Notes: generated by a model not told the origin, from the letters alone. Shown: positions 7,969 to 17,603, numbered from the stretch's first letter. The stretch: DNA of 28,490 nt from Chara braunii (GCA_003427395.1 BFEA01000505.1:753630-782119), one strand, 5' to 3'. Translations and numbers: made by a program.

Positions 7969-10949
7969 TCAGGGTATTTGTTCCGACACCGCCCTCACCT
8001 TGAGTCCTAGCGGGCGAGTCTTCCCTTCATACCAGAGAAGCGCAAGTAGTGCCAAAGCCCTGCCCATGAGAGAGAGGTGCGACGTCTTTCCCCATGTGGT
8101 GAGCCGATTCATAACCTTCTGTTGCAGCAGTTTATCTTGATGTGCTGCGTGTGACAGCAGAGCCACTTACACATCTAAAAATCGTTCTGATTGATCATCC
8201 AACACTCTCTTCATTCCCCATTGGACTTTAAGGTTGAAGGAGATCAGGAGCATGTATGCAGACTTTGACCAATTAATTGTTGCCTCCGAGAGTTCTTCAT
8301 ATTCTTTGAGACACATTCTGAGTGCAGTTAGTAAACATTATGACTGTCACCCATCGACAAAAATTAAACCCGAATCCTAACCATCAAAGAGAGGTAAGCA
8401 TGTATGACTAGTTTACCCGGTCATATGCCTTTTCCATATCCAATAATAGTATTACGGTGTCCTGGTTCTCTTCCTGTACCAGCTCCATTGCTTCGATTGT
8501 TGTAACTACTAACTATGTTGTTAAATATCGACATGCCCTTTATTAAAGCAGCTTGGTCGTCGAGGACTAGATCTGGTAGATATCTGGGAACTCTTTTGGC
8601 TAGGACTTTGGCCAGAACCTTATATGCTACGTTCAAAAGGGAGATGGGTCTCCAATTCCAAATCTTGCTCCGATCGCCCTTTTTAATGAGCACTGAAATA
8701 ATCCCATTAAAGGTGTTGCGAGGCAGCTGACCACCTGTCAAAATCTCATTATCGATCTCCACTAAGTCTTTCCCCATCCCTTGCCCGAAAACCAAGTAAA
8801 ATTCTACCATTAATTCATCGTATCCTGAAACTTTTCCTTTTGCCATCGAGGCTAGTGCCTCCCTAACCTCTTCCACTGTAATTGGCCTATCTAGGTCCAG
8901 TTTCCCATACGCGGGAAGTCTTACCTTTAAATTTGTCCGATGATCAAAATGTATTGCGAGGTTCGTGTTTGTGTCTTTTTCCGAGCGCCTTGAGGTCCGG
9001 ATGTGCTTGTAGTAGCACGCTGCATACTGGCATAGGTCCAGCGACCGTGTGACAATTGTCTCATGGTTGCAGAAGGTGTGCCTTAGCTCTCTCATCTGTT
9101 GTGCTGTTCTTCGTGGGAGCAACTTATGGAACGATTCCTTGGACATCCTGTCGTAGACAATTATTCCTTTTACCTTTAGTCGTTCTGCCCAAATTTTCTG
9201 CTTTCTCTTGCTTTCTCTTCTTCCATTCCTCCAATCTCTTGGCTCTCTTCTTGCTCCATGTCAGCTCGGATACGGAGTGTTCCCTCATCCTCTGCCCTGC
9301 ATAGTCCACCTTTTTCTTGAACTTCCTTTCCTTTCTGTTCCGCTCCAATACTAGGATTCGTGAAAAAATATTTAACAGGTTGGATAGGATCCCTATTCCG
9401 CCTTTCCACCATCCCGCCAAGAAGCATAATTTATCCTTCTGTTGTGTCCATTTTTCCCAGAAGCTCGCTACCCAGACTCTCAGTCCAGGGTCCGAGAGGT
9501 ATTCCGTGTTTAAGTGGAAGTACCCCTTCCCTTGCACCTGATAATCGCCTATCCTAAACTCCGTCGTTACGGGGTTATCATCGGACACTCGCACCGATAC
9601 TGATGTGCAAATCGTTCGTAAGACTTGAGTATAGGGGCGAAAGACTAATCAAACTGTCTAGTAGCTGGTTCCCTCCAAAGTTTTCCTCAGGATAGTTGGA
9701 GTTGTTGAACAGTTTTATCAGGTAAAACGGATGATGAGAAGCCTTGGGGTTGAAACACCCTCGACCTATTCTCAAACTTTAAATAGGTAAGATTTCAAGG
9801 TTGCTTAAGCGAACCTCGAGGATAAATGCAAGCTCAAAGTGTGCTATTTTTGGTAAGCAGAACTAGCGATGCGGGATGAACCAAAAGTCGAGCTACGGTG
9901 GGGATTATTTTGTACTTCTACCGTGGTTATTGCCTCTAGCCCTGCCTCTGCTACCGGGAAGTAATCCAGACATTTCCCTTTTCCTTGGTGGGAGAACCAA
10001 GTGTGTCCTCTATCCAGAGGGTATATCAGTTAATACGGATCGTGTAACTGGAAATCCCTCATGACATCTATGATTGGCAAGATTGCTCTTGTCGAATCTT
10101 TGCCCCCCACTTCCCGATTATCATCTAACATTTGGTTCCAATCCCCTCCCACTATAAGATTGTCTACATCCGGTAGGAAATAAGGTAGTTCTCTCATGAA
10201 TATCTCACGCCCCTTTTGGTAACTGGCAAGTTGACTGTAGCTATGACCCACGCCTCTTATCATATTTCAAGTTTTATCCAAGCCCAACGTCCCCAAATAT
10301 CTGCATAATAATCAACAGTTTCTAAATCTGCATCCATGTGCAGCAGGATTGCTACACCACTGGCGCCGAGATCTGGGGGCCGTCCCACCATTCTTCCATT
10401 TTTCTGATTTTCTCCTCGTTCAGTTTTGTCTCCTGGATGCATCACCGATACGCAGTTGTCATGTATCCACTGCTTGAGTCTTGCTTTCTTTCTTCTCACT
10501 GAAGTATCTCCCAGTCCACACACGTTCCATGAGACGACTGTCATTCTACCCATTAATCCTAGGTCCACCTCTTGATTGGATGTGCGGATGGATACTTCCT
10601 CGTCCACCTGATCTTGAGGATCCGTCGTTTTGCCATGGTTTAATTAGTACGCCACATACATATTGAGAGTCGGGCTTCATTTCTCGAGGAAATCTTTGTC
10701 TGACCTATACTAGGATTTCTGTTGACAGCCTCCCTGTGAGTGCAATCTTGTCGAGGTCTTGTTTTCTTCCTTCTGTGAACTAGGCTAGCAGAAGCAATCT
10801 CATGCCCACAACCTCCAATCTAACTAGCTCTACTGGTGCGAATCTCGTGTCTATCAATGAGATATAGAATTTTGCCTTGCTACCGTCGATATGCGTGATG
10901 ATACGAGCCATCGCCATGTCCAGAGCCAATATTGCTAGAAATTGTTCCC
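7969..10949 (-). pseudogene. LINE ORF1 tail and ORF2 5' part: endonuclease, linker and reverse transcriptase (decayed)
   Basis: Read on the minus strand. About 10620-10949 is an open frame with two TAG stops (segments such as MARIITHIDGSKAKFY and RFAPVELVRLEVVGM), probably the ORF1-like upstream part. The AP endonuclease starts with VVSWNVCGLGD (about 10550). Its IQETK motif is present but in a shifted frame (about 10385-10437). It continues with VGGDWNQML (about 10140) and HTWFSHQGKGKCLDYF (about 9970-10010). An rRNA fragment then interrupts it before SDDNPV (normally SDH). The linker has GKGYFHLNT. The RT begins with ITVEEVREALASMAKGKVSG, then NWRPISLLNVAYKVLAKVL and DMEKAYDRV, and reaches RWVTVIMFTN near 8340. 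There it jumps to ELSEATINWSKS, so the palm part with the catalytic (F/Y)xDD box is deleted. The thumb-like RLTTWGKTSHLSLMGRALAL is at about 8030-8120. It is non-functional. Confidence 0.9.
9597..9904 (+). rRNA. Fragment of nuclear large-subunit (25S/28S) rRNA gene, decayed
   Basis: This roughly 308-base stretch matches the conserved LSU rRNA region that runs from the GTGCAAATCG segment to the GATGCGGGATGAACC segment. Exact landmarks are gtataggggcgaaagacta (about 9630), ctagtagctggttccctcc (about 9656), ctattctcaaactttaaat (about 9766), and ggtaagcagaactagcgatg followed by cgggatgaacc (about 9852-9882). Differences from the standard sequence are mostly C-to-T or G-to-A, several at former CpG sites, as expected of a methylated non-functional copy. 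It sits inside the LINE endonuclease coding region and on the opposite strand. It is far too short to be a functional rRNA. Identification is from memory of conserved LSU sequence. Confidence 0.9.
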
Positions 10950-11060
10950 GGTGTTGGGCGTTCGAAGGTCAGTCGGCCACCCGACATCCAACGGGTTAAC
11001 CCTCAGCTTATCTGTCTATAGAGCGATTGACCGCTACTTATGTCCGAGCCGACGGAAGAA

Positions 11061-11087
11061 ATTAGGGGTAGAAGAAGGACCCCTAAT
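11061..11087 (+). repeat. LTR stem-loop, element A copy
   Basis: ATTAGGGG (11061-11068) and CCCCTAAT (11080-11087) enclose an 11-base loop. The homologous site in the other LTR has the same stem and the same loop length but a different loop sequence. Confidence 0.7.
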
Positions 11088-11879
11088 ATTCTCCATGTCA
11101 TTGATGATGTCAAGCATTAATACTGATCCTTGAAATCGACGAAACGAAGGGCCACGTTTGTCGCACCTAGTACCCATGGTTCTCACCTGTTCCGAGGCTA
11201 GTTCCAGAGTGGGTAGCCTCGGGTCGGAAATACGGACATGGGCCTTGGCGCGACTCTTTTGCATCAGGCAATTAGTGTCCGAATGACCCCACAAATTTTA
11301 TTAATATCAAAATTAAAAACCGAAGGAGGAAAGGGAAAAAAGTAGAATATTCTTTATTTTATTAAATTTCTTCGACATTTAATTTTAATTGAGTTGTCCT
11401 CATTATTTGATATTACCCGTAATAGAATTAAAACTAAGGAAAATAATCAAAACAATAAAAGAAAAAAAAAAGAAGGAATTTTGTTATTTAATTGAATGCC
11501 ATCGGAATTCATTTTTAATGAAATTGCTTTTATTTTTATTATTTTTGATAATAGGATTAAGAAATAAAAAAAATGATTTAAAATGATAAAAGGGAAGAAA
11601 ACCCACAATTATTGAATGATTGACAAAATTTTGCTCAAATTATTCGCAATCGGATTTAACCCTGGGTTATTTATTTACTCCATTTCTAACGATCCTCTGT
11701 ATTTCCCAACGATTGAGGTTGCTCTTGTGACTTACCTGATTTCCCCAATTCCTAGCCTCTCCGCAACCTATGTGTTGTGAGTGTGGGATTAGATGGTTGC
11801 CGTATTGTTGTCGCTGTATTACTTTGGTTGTGCCGCTCGGCTTCGTTGCTTCGGTGTGCCCGCTGGTTCGGTTCGGACA

Positions 11880-12060
11880 CATGGTTCAGGGAGGTTCGGT
11901 ACTATTACGAAGCTGCGACATTCTACGGTATTCGATATATTTCAGGTTTGGTATGTGTTTGACATCGACATGATTCAGGCTTAGTATTGGTTTTGCGTTG
12001 GTGTGGTACATGCCACTGCAATTGAGGCATTGTTTTAGGTTCAGGATGGTTGTTCCAGCC
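11880..12060 (+). repeat. Degenerate tandem repeats built on TTCAGGTTCGGTA
   Basis: Variants of TTCAGGTTCGGTA recur at irregular spacings of some tens of bases, for example near 11885, 11940, 11973 and 12036. The corresponding part of the inverted LTR (about 22070-22500) has more units. It is an internal, diverged minisatellite of the LTR. Confidence 0.6.
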
Positions 12061-13862
12061 TCGGCACTAGTACAGTAACGGAACTGGCTGCTGCAGTTCA
12101 AAAGCAGCGTCAGGTTCGACATTTTTTGCCTTGATATGGACACTGGTTTGAAACTGTTGTCACACGCTGATCTGGTGGTGTTTTCGGTTCTACCGTTTGC
12201 CCGACCACGACGGTGTGGTACTATTATCTCTTGCGACAGATGCCCCCTTGTATGGCTGCGGAGAGCGACAGTTCCTTAGCCTTGTTTCCGGTACGGGTCC
12301 AGCGTTGACAGGGCTTACGATGGCCTCTACACTCCACAACAAGTTGTTCGGCCCCAGATGACCTTGGTACGGGGTTCTGACACTTATGTTCAATATGAGA
12401 ATGGTCAGCGGCGATGCCCATGAGTTCTTATGGTTTCTGGATTAATGTGGGTACCACCCGGTGTCCTCTATGCTGGTGAGCTGGGATGGCTCAACACACG
12501 TGTGGCGCGCGGTGCCCTGATACGAGCCGTGCGGTAATTTGAATTAGACTTGGACATCTGGAATGACCCTGCCCTCGGGGACTTGAGCTCCTAGACCCCG
12601 GTACCAACGGGGGTAGAATGGGTACGGGGGCCTGGTATGGTATGTGCAGGGCGTTTGGGCCTCGGCCAAGGAAAAGGGACAGCACGCAGGGGGAAATATA
12701 GCAAACGGGAACAGTTGTGAAAAAAGGAAGGTGAGAAAAGGACAGTGTGCCAATCGTACGCAGCGTCAGCGCAGTTGACCTGGAGTCGGACTCCAACAAG
12801 CCCGTTCGAAGGGATTGCGAGAGGATAGAGTGCTCAGACGAGCGCACAGGCGAGGGGGGGGTTCGGTTGGCGCACACGGTGTAGCAGCGTGACCTGCCGC
12901 TCATCTGGAGGGACGGAATGTCCCGGTTGACCAGGAGAGGGTGGCGAGCGTGGCATGCTCAGCACGCGGAAACGGTTGCGCAGAGCGGGAGAGAGGCTGG
13001 CTGAGGGGAGATGTGATGAGGCAGGAATGCATGAGCCGCCAAGGAGTGGAGCCAGCGTAAGCCAGATGTCTGCAGCTCTCTTGTGCAAAGTTTAGCGAAA
13101 GGACAACCCGACTCGGCGGATGAGAAGCTTAGTGGAAGGAGACAAAAAAGGGGAGTTGGGGGGAGGGTATGCATGGAGTATCCCGCCTGGTATCGCTGAC
13201 CGAGGTAACGCCTGCAGGAAGCGGTTGAGGGCGTTCCGAGACTGAGCGACAAGGGGTGGTATCAGGAAAGTGACATAATCAGCATCTGGACAGACAGGAC
13301 GTGCCCGTGAACGCTTGATCAATCAACCTCTGTCGGTGCAACTCAGGTATTCGAGTTGTGCAGGTGATCTGGCCACCAGGTGTGCTTGGTTCGCTTTAGA
13401 GACCGATTGGGCCCCGTCGTGGGGAGAGCGATTAGCGAGGGAAGACTACGAGCGTGAAGTGTTCAGCGGGCGCGCAAGTCTGGAAGAACGAGACTGATCT
13501 GCGTACAGAGGGGAGCGTGCTTGATGCGCATTGCCCTCGGACTCGGCCTGGTTGAGGGACAAATACCGAAGGGAGAGGGGGAGTCCATTAAGGTGCGCCA
13601 GGCGTGTGCAGCGGGGCAATCATGGGCTGACGCCTGGTTCGGAAAATTGTTTCAGCCCGTTCGGGTCGTATTCAAGGAAGGGACTGCGCAGTGAGTGAGG
13701 ATATGGAGGAGGTAGCGAGTGAGAACAGGGAAGGGACTATGGAGTGAATGAGAACAGGGAAGACTCTGTGCAGCGAGGATAGAACAGGGAAGGTACGGCG
13801 CAAGGAGAAAGGGAGAAAGGTTGTGCTCACACCCACACACTGACACGCACACACAAAGAAAC

Positions 13863-13866
<4 letters not shown>

Positions 13867-13943
<77 letters not shown>
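13867..13943. repeat. (GA)n microsatellite
   Basis: A pure GA run of about 77 bases inside the long LTR. The serine/leucine-rich minus-strand reading frame across it is an artefact of the repeat. Confidence 0.98.
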
Positions 13944-13947
<4 letters not shown>

Positions 13948-14861
13948 TTTTGAAACTGAGAAGCTGGTAGGGGTTTCTGAAGGGTCTGCTGGTTTACTAG
14001 AGTACGAGCTCGCGCCCAGGATCTTTGAATCACTTGAGACTGAACGTCTTGAACCGGGTCCATCGCCTTGTTGATCGCTTCATCAATAAGCATCTGATCG
14101 CTTCGCTGGGGACCTTGAAGCAGGGTCAATTGACTCTCCGGATTATTGGAAACGGAACCTGCACGGCGACCGCTGTCCTCGATTAACTGTACCCGTTCAA
14201 GAGATTGATGGTTCACCGGAAGGGGCCGAGCCAGCGTATGAGATCTTTGGTTTGCTCTGGAGTGGGCCAGTTGATCTCCATGTGACCTCTACATGATCTA
14301 ATTAGTGTAAGGACCAACCGGCCTAATCTAATCTAGCTTGTTCACTAGATCGACGGGGTACTCGAAAAGAGCCTGTGTTTGAGCACGTTGAGCGTTGGCT
14401 CTAAGTCACCCCCGCCGAAAGACTCATTCAAAGTGACTCGGAACGCAGGGACTTGGGTTGGGCCCTCGTCCTCAGGTACACTCTAAGACGATCGGTTCGC
14501 TTTCTCTTCACATAAATCTAAACTAATCAGATTCCCTTTTCCAGCTTTATTCATTTACTTACCCCTTTTTTTTTTTTTTTTTTTTAATTCTTTGGTCAGT
14601 GCGGGGGGTCAGACTGGACCAAGAGAGCGCCAGGGAGGAAAAGGGACTCGAGAAGAAAAGAAGGGAGTGAGAGACCAGACTGGGACGAAGTGAGAATGTG
14701 AAAAAGAGAGAGAGAAGAAGAGATACTAAATGCACGGAGAGTGAGAGGGAGAGAAAGAGAGAGAAGCGTGTGAGCAGAGTGACTGCGGAGGCTGGGTAAA
14801 GATGATTAAGAGATCTGCTTGAGGGAAGTAAAGTTTGTGAGAATCGTAGTTTTTTTTAGTC

Positions 14862-14865
<4 letters not shown>

Positions 14866-14942
<77 letters not shown>

Positions 14943-14943
14943 T
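14866..14943. repeat. (TTA)n microsatellite
   Basis: A trinucleotide TTA run of about 78 bases with T-rich sequence on both sides, inside the long LTR. Confidence 0.98.
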
Positions 14944-15567
14944 GTTTTTTTATTATTACTTATTACGTGACAACACCCTCAAGGGCTAACGATCAAGCCT
15001 TTTTATTGAAACGGGACAGCGCCTCAAGCGTTGACGATCAAGTTAGTTTATTGAAATGTGACAACGCTCACAGGGGCTGATGACTAAGCCAGTTTATTGA
15101 AGTGCGATAGTGCTCAAGTTATTGAAATCAGCAGATGATCAAGTGTACTGTGGGGGGGATCGACAGATCTGATAAGATGTTTGCGAAGGGGGACACTCTA
15201 GAATCTGGTTCATCATTTTGTTAAGCAGCTCCTAAAGTTGGGCAGCCAGCACACCCCTAAGTTGTCCCGTCATTTGATTGGCAGTTACTTTGATCTGATC
15301 GATAAACATTTGTATGAAACAGCAAAACACCCCCAAACAGTCTGGACCGTGGTTGTTAGCTCGTTAAAAAAAAAAAAGCAAACATTTAACTACGAAAAAT
15401 AATTTGTGTTGTTTCCATGAACTATTGATAGCGTAAAGATCCCCATGAGGAGGGGGGTATGATAGACGAACTCCAAAGGACACCCCTGCTGGTTGCTGAG
15501 GACCTCGGAAGCGGGCACGGCGAAGTGACAGACGCCGTAGTCCATGGCTTCAGCGAATAGTAGGTGA

Positions 15568-15615
15568 CCCCTCCCCGGGTTTCCTCACAACGTTGGCACC
15601 GTTGCCGGGGAGGGG
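15568..15615 (+). promoter_or_regulatory. Nested stem-loop spanning the LTR/PBS junction
   Basis: The outer arms are CCCCTCCCCGG (15568-15578) and CCGGGGAGGGG (15605-15615), an exact 11-bp inverted repeat. The inner arms are CAACG (15588-15592) and CGTTG (15600-15604), which sit directly against the 3' outer arm. The right side of the structure contains most of the PBS, so in the genomic RNA the last bases of the LTR could pair with the PBS and hide it. Confidence 0.75.
15594..15611 (+). promoter_or_regulatory. Primer-binding site for tRNA-Asp
   Basis: TGGCACCGTTGCCGGGGA matches the complement of the 3' end of nuclear tRNA-Asp (expected TGGCGCCGTTGCCGGGGA) at 17 of 18 positions. The one difference is G-to-A at a CpG. 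A tRNA-Asp PBS of this form is known from plant Ty3/gypsy families such as Athila/Tat. It sets the element's direction (plus) and the 3' end of the 5' LTR. Confidence 0.85.
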
Positions 15616-15617
15616 AT

Positions 15618-15660
15618 TGCACCCCCAAGGCCACGGCCTTCCCCGACCAACGGGGGTGCA
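15618..15660 (+). repeat. Second stem-loop downstream of the PBS
   Basis: TGCACCCCC (15618-15626) and GGGGGTGCA (15652-15660) form the outer stem. AAGGCC/GGCCTT (15627-15640) forms an inner hairpin directly against it. Together with the PBS stem-loop, this gives about 90 bases of nearly continuous pairing at the start of the internal region. Confidence 0.75.
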
Positions 15661-16522
15661 CTGGCTGATTGGTCAAAGCACTAATTAGTCTGTATCTTGA
15701 TCAGTTTTTATTTTTTGATATTTTTTATTTAGTTTCTTTGAAATATCTCCGGATCCGTGCGTTTTTGCGCGAGCCGCACCGTGGTCAAAGTTCGTCCTCT
15801 CGGCAAGGCGAACATTTTGAGACCTCTTCGGTAAAATCTAACGGTTAGATTTTTTGGAAACTAATTTTTTTTATTTTTATAATTATTAATTCGTAATTTA
15901 CCATTTTTCCTTTTTATTATTTACGGAAAAAACGAGCGAAATTTCGGGAAAGCCCCTTGGACCGAAGTTGTCCAAAAACATTTTCCCGACATTTTGAGAC
16001 TTTAATCGAGAAAAACAGACGTCGTTTGTGGAAACGGCGAGGTCCAACACATAAGGGAAAAAAAAGAAATTAAGGGGAAATTTTGATTTTTTTATAATTT
16101 AACTAAAAATTAAAAGGAAAAGAAATAAAGGAAAGTAACCCGATGAGTTTTTTCTATAAACCTAGTAGAACCTAGGGGAAATTTTCGTACATCAATACGG
16201 GGTTTCTGGTGAGCGTGCGATCGCGCGCAAGATCCTAAAACCCTAATTAGGAAAACACTAATTAGGGGAAACCTTAATTAGGCTAAACCATCATTAGGAC
16301 TTTAGGAGACGAGAGCAACCCCTAATATTATATTAAAACCAGAATCTAGAAGGCGATCACAAACACCTTCAATTTTGTACTTTTTCGGCATTTTTTATTT
16401 ATTTTATTTATGAAAATTAGTGGAAAATATTTAAAAAATAATTGGAAATAGTATTTTTCCATTTTTAATTGTTTAAAATTGCCTCGCAGATTCTTTTTGG
16501 GAATGGATTAAGGAACGATTGT

Positions 16523-16580
16523 CCCGAACCCCATCCCTACGGGGGGAGGGGAACTGTTGCCGAAATGTTTTCAAAATTCA
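16523..16580 (+). repeat. Leader hairpin repeat, copy 1
   Basis: Shares with copies 2 and 3 the order CCC(G/A)AACCCCATCCC, ACGGGGGGAGG-like bases, TGCCGAAAT and AAATTCA. The C-run and G-run can pair. Confidence 0.8.
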
Positions 16581-16706
16581 GATTTTTTTCTGAAGTTTTG
16601 ATAATTAATTGACAAAAATAATAAAAAATCCAATAAAAATCGGTTTACTATTTTTTCATTATTCCTCTTGTTTCCCCCCCTCCGACAGCGTTTGTTTTGG
16701 GCTTTG

Positions 16707-16763
16707 CCCGAACCCCATCCCAACTGGAGGAGGCGAAGTGCTGCTGAAATTTTGATAAATTCC
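16707..16763 (+). repeat. Leader hairpin repeat, copy 2
   Basis: CCCGAACCCCATCCCAAC followed by GGAGGAGGCGAAGTGCTG and a GAAATTTT..AAATTCC end. It aligns over its full length with copies 1 and 3, with a few substitutions. Confidence 0.8.
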
Positions 16764-17474
16764 ATAAAATGAAGTGTTATTCCTAAAAAGTCTTCAAACT
16801 TGGCGGACTTATAGATATATTAGACCCTAATATATATAAATAAGGAAAGGGATTTTATCATCATTAAATATATTTTCTTTAAATTATAATAGGAAAATAC
16901 AAGAAAATTCCCTAGAGAAGGAAGGGAAATAGAAGTTGGGGTAACCAGGGGTCGGGCAAAACTACTGGACCTTCCCCAAGGGTTTGAGGCTATAAAAGAG
17001 AATTTTCGATAGTTAAAATATATATATATTTTTTAATTGATATAAATTAGAAATAAATTGAAAGTGATAGCTAAAAAGAGGTACGCGCTTACCGCGTCAC
17101 TCGCCGGGCTTACCTGGCGTACCCCTATGCGTTGAGTGCGCGCCAGCGGACACTTTTTTATAGGAAGCAATTTTTGTTAATTTAAACTAATTAAATCCCA
17201 AACAAATAACAAAAGGCTTAGAAAATCGAGAGAAGAGCGTGTACGGGTCGTTTTCTCTTGTTTATGTCTATTAGGCAGGATCTCTTGGCCGAGAGGGTGT
17301 CCGAGGGACAACAGGCAAGATTCCCTCGAATTATGCACGTGCCTTGTATTCGAGAAAACTGGAATATAAAGCTTGTTAGCCCAATTCGAGTCCGAAATTC
17401 TGCGCTCTAGCTATCTAGGCCACTCTAGGACCCGTATAAGACATAGTCAGGCAACGCTTATTCAGGGATCGCCT

Positions 17475-17533
17475 CCCAAACCCCATCCCAACGGGGGGAG
17501 GCGAGACGCTGCCGAAATTTTCCTAAGAATTCA
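17475..17533 (+). repeat. Leader hairpin repeat, copy 3
   Basis: CCCAAACCCCATCCCAAC, then GGGGGGAGGCGAGACGCTG, then CCGAAATTTTC and AATTCA. The preceding GCCTCCC (17471-17477) pairs with GGGAGGC (17496-17502), giving the best-formed stem of the three. Confidence 0.8.
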
Positions 17534-17603
17534 TAGTTTCTCCTTCTTCCTACTCTTCCCGCGAACTCTTTAGGGTCTTCTCTACGTACGGTAGCTAAAT
17601 CGG

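Larger units (their letters stand above)
5945..7980. repeat. Dense array of perfect short stem-loops
   Basis: Adjacent perfect inverted repeats with mostly unrelated stems occur through this 2 kb. Arms: 5946-5955/5966-5975 (10 bp), directly followed by 5976-5984/5992-6000 (9), 6003-6008/6015-6020 (6), 6085-6090/6096-6101 (6), 6171-6179/6187-6195 (9), 6440-6446/6466-6472 (7), 6493-6499/6509-6515 (7), 6550-6556/6581-6587 (7, with a nested 5-bp stem), 6606-6612/6640-6646 (7), 6692-6700/6745-6753 (9), 6758-6762/6769-6773 (5), 6773-6779/6784-6790 (7), 6814-6823/6828-6837 (10), 6985-6991/7000-7006 (7), 7077-7084/7089-7096 (8), 7109-7114/7119-7124 (6), 7340-7354/7409-7423 (15), 7420-7427/7436-7443 (8), 7445-7450/7460-7465 (6), 7494-7501/7505-7512 (8), 7957-7966/7971-7980 (10). 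Poly(T) runs (6258-6291, 7054-7076) and a (TC)n run (6531-6550) lie between them. I recognise no coding. The function is unknown. Confidence 0.8.
10952..15589 (+). repeat. 5' LTR of element A (about 4.6 kb)
   Basis: The start is placed at TG (10952), where the LINE frame ends and homology to the inverted copy begins. The end is placed just before the PBS (CACA at 15586-15589, then four bases, then TGGCACC). Homology to the second LTR is clear by eye over roughly 10960-12060: for example 11476-11520 matches the complement of 22854-22898 at 43 of 45 bases, and 11780-11855 matches the complement of about 22530-22595. Beyond about 12.1 kb both copies are GC-rich with many spurious open frames, and I cannot confirm alignment by eye. 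The LTR contains (GA)n and (TTA)n microsatellites. If the ends are right, this is an unusually long LTR. Confidence 0.6.
15661..17603 (+). other. AT-rich 5' leader of element A
   Basis: About 1.9 kb between the PBS structures and the first ORF, with no coding frame of note. It holds three copies of a small hairpin repeat (listed separately) and a cluster of four TAATTAGG-like words at about 16241-16298. Long leaders before gag occur in plant Ty3 families with large LTRs. Confidence 0.6.

Noticed and set aside
9578-9775. 65-codon minus-strand frame over the LINE gap
   Set aside because: Its sequence is the antisense of the rRNA fragment, not LINE or host coding.
13257-13265. TGGTATCAG, resembling the start of an initiator-Met PBS
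   Set aside because: Only nine bases match and the following bases diverge. The tRNA-Asp site at 15594 is far stronger.
12491-13322. Overlapping Ser/Pro/Arg-rich minus-strand open frames
   Set aside because: They lie antisense in the GC-rich part of LTR A in several frames at once, as expected of GC-rich non-coding DNA.
13827-14216. 129-codon minus-strand frame with a Ser-Leu run
   Set aside because: The Ser-Leu run is the (GA)n microsatellite read in translation.
15422-15676. 84-codon minus-strand frame
   Set aside because: It overlaps the LTR end, the PBS and their hairpins. The openness is incidental.
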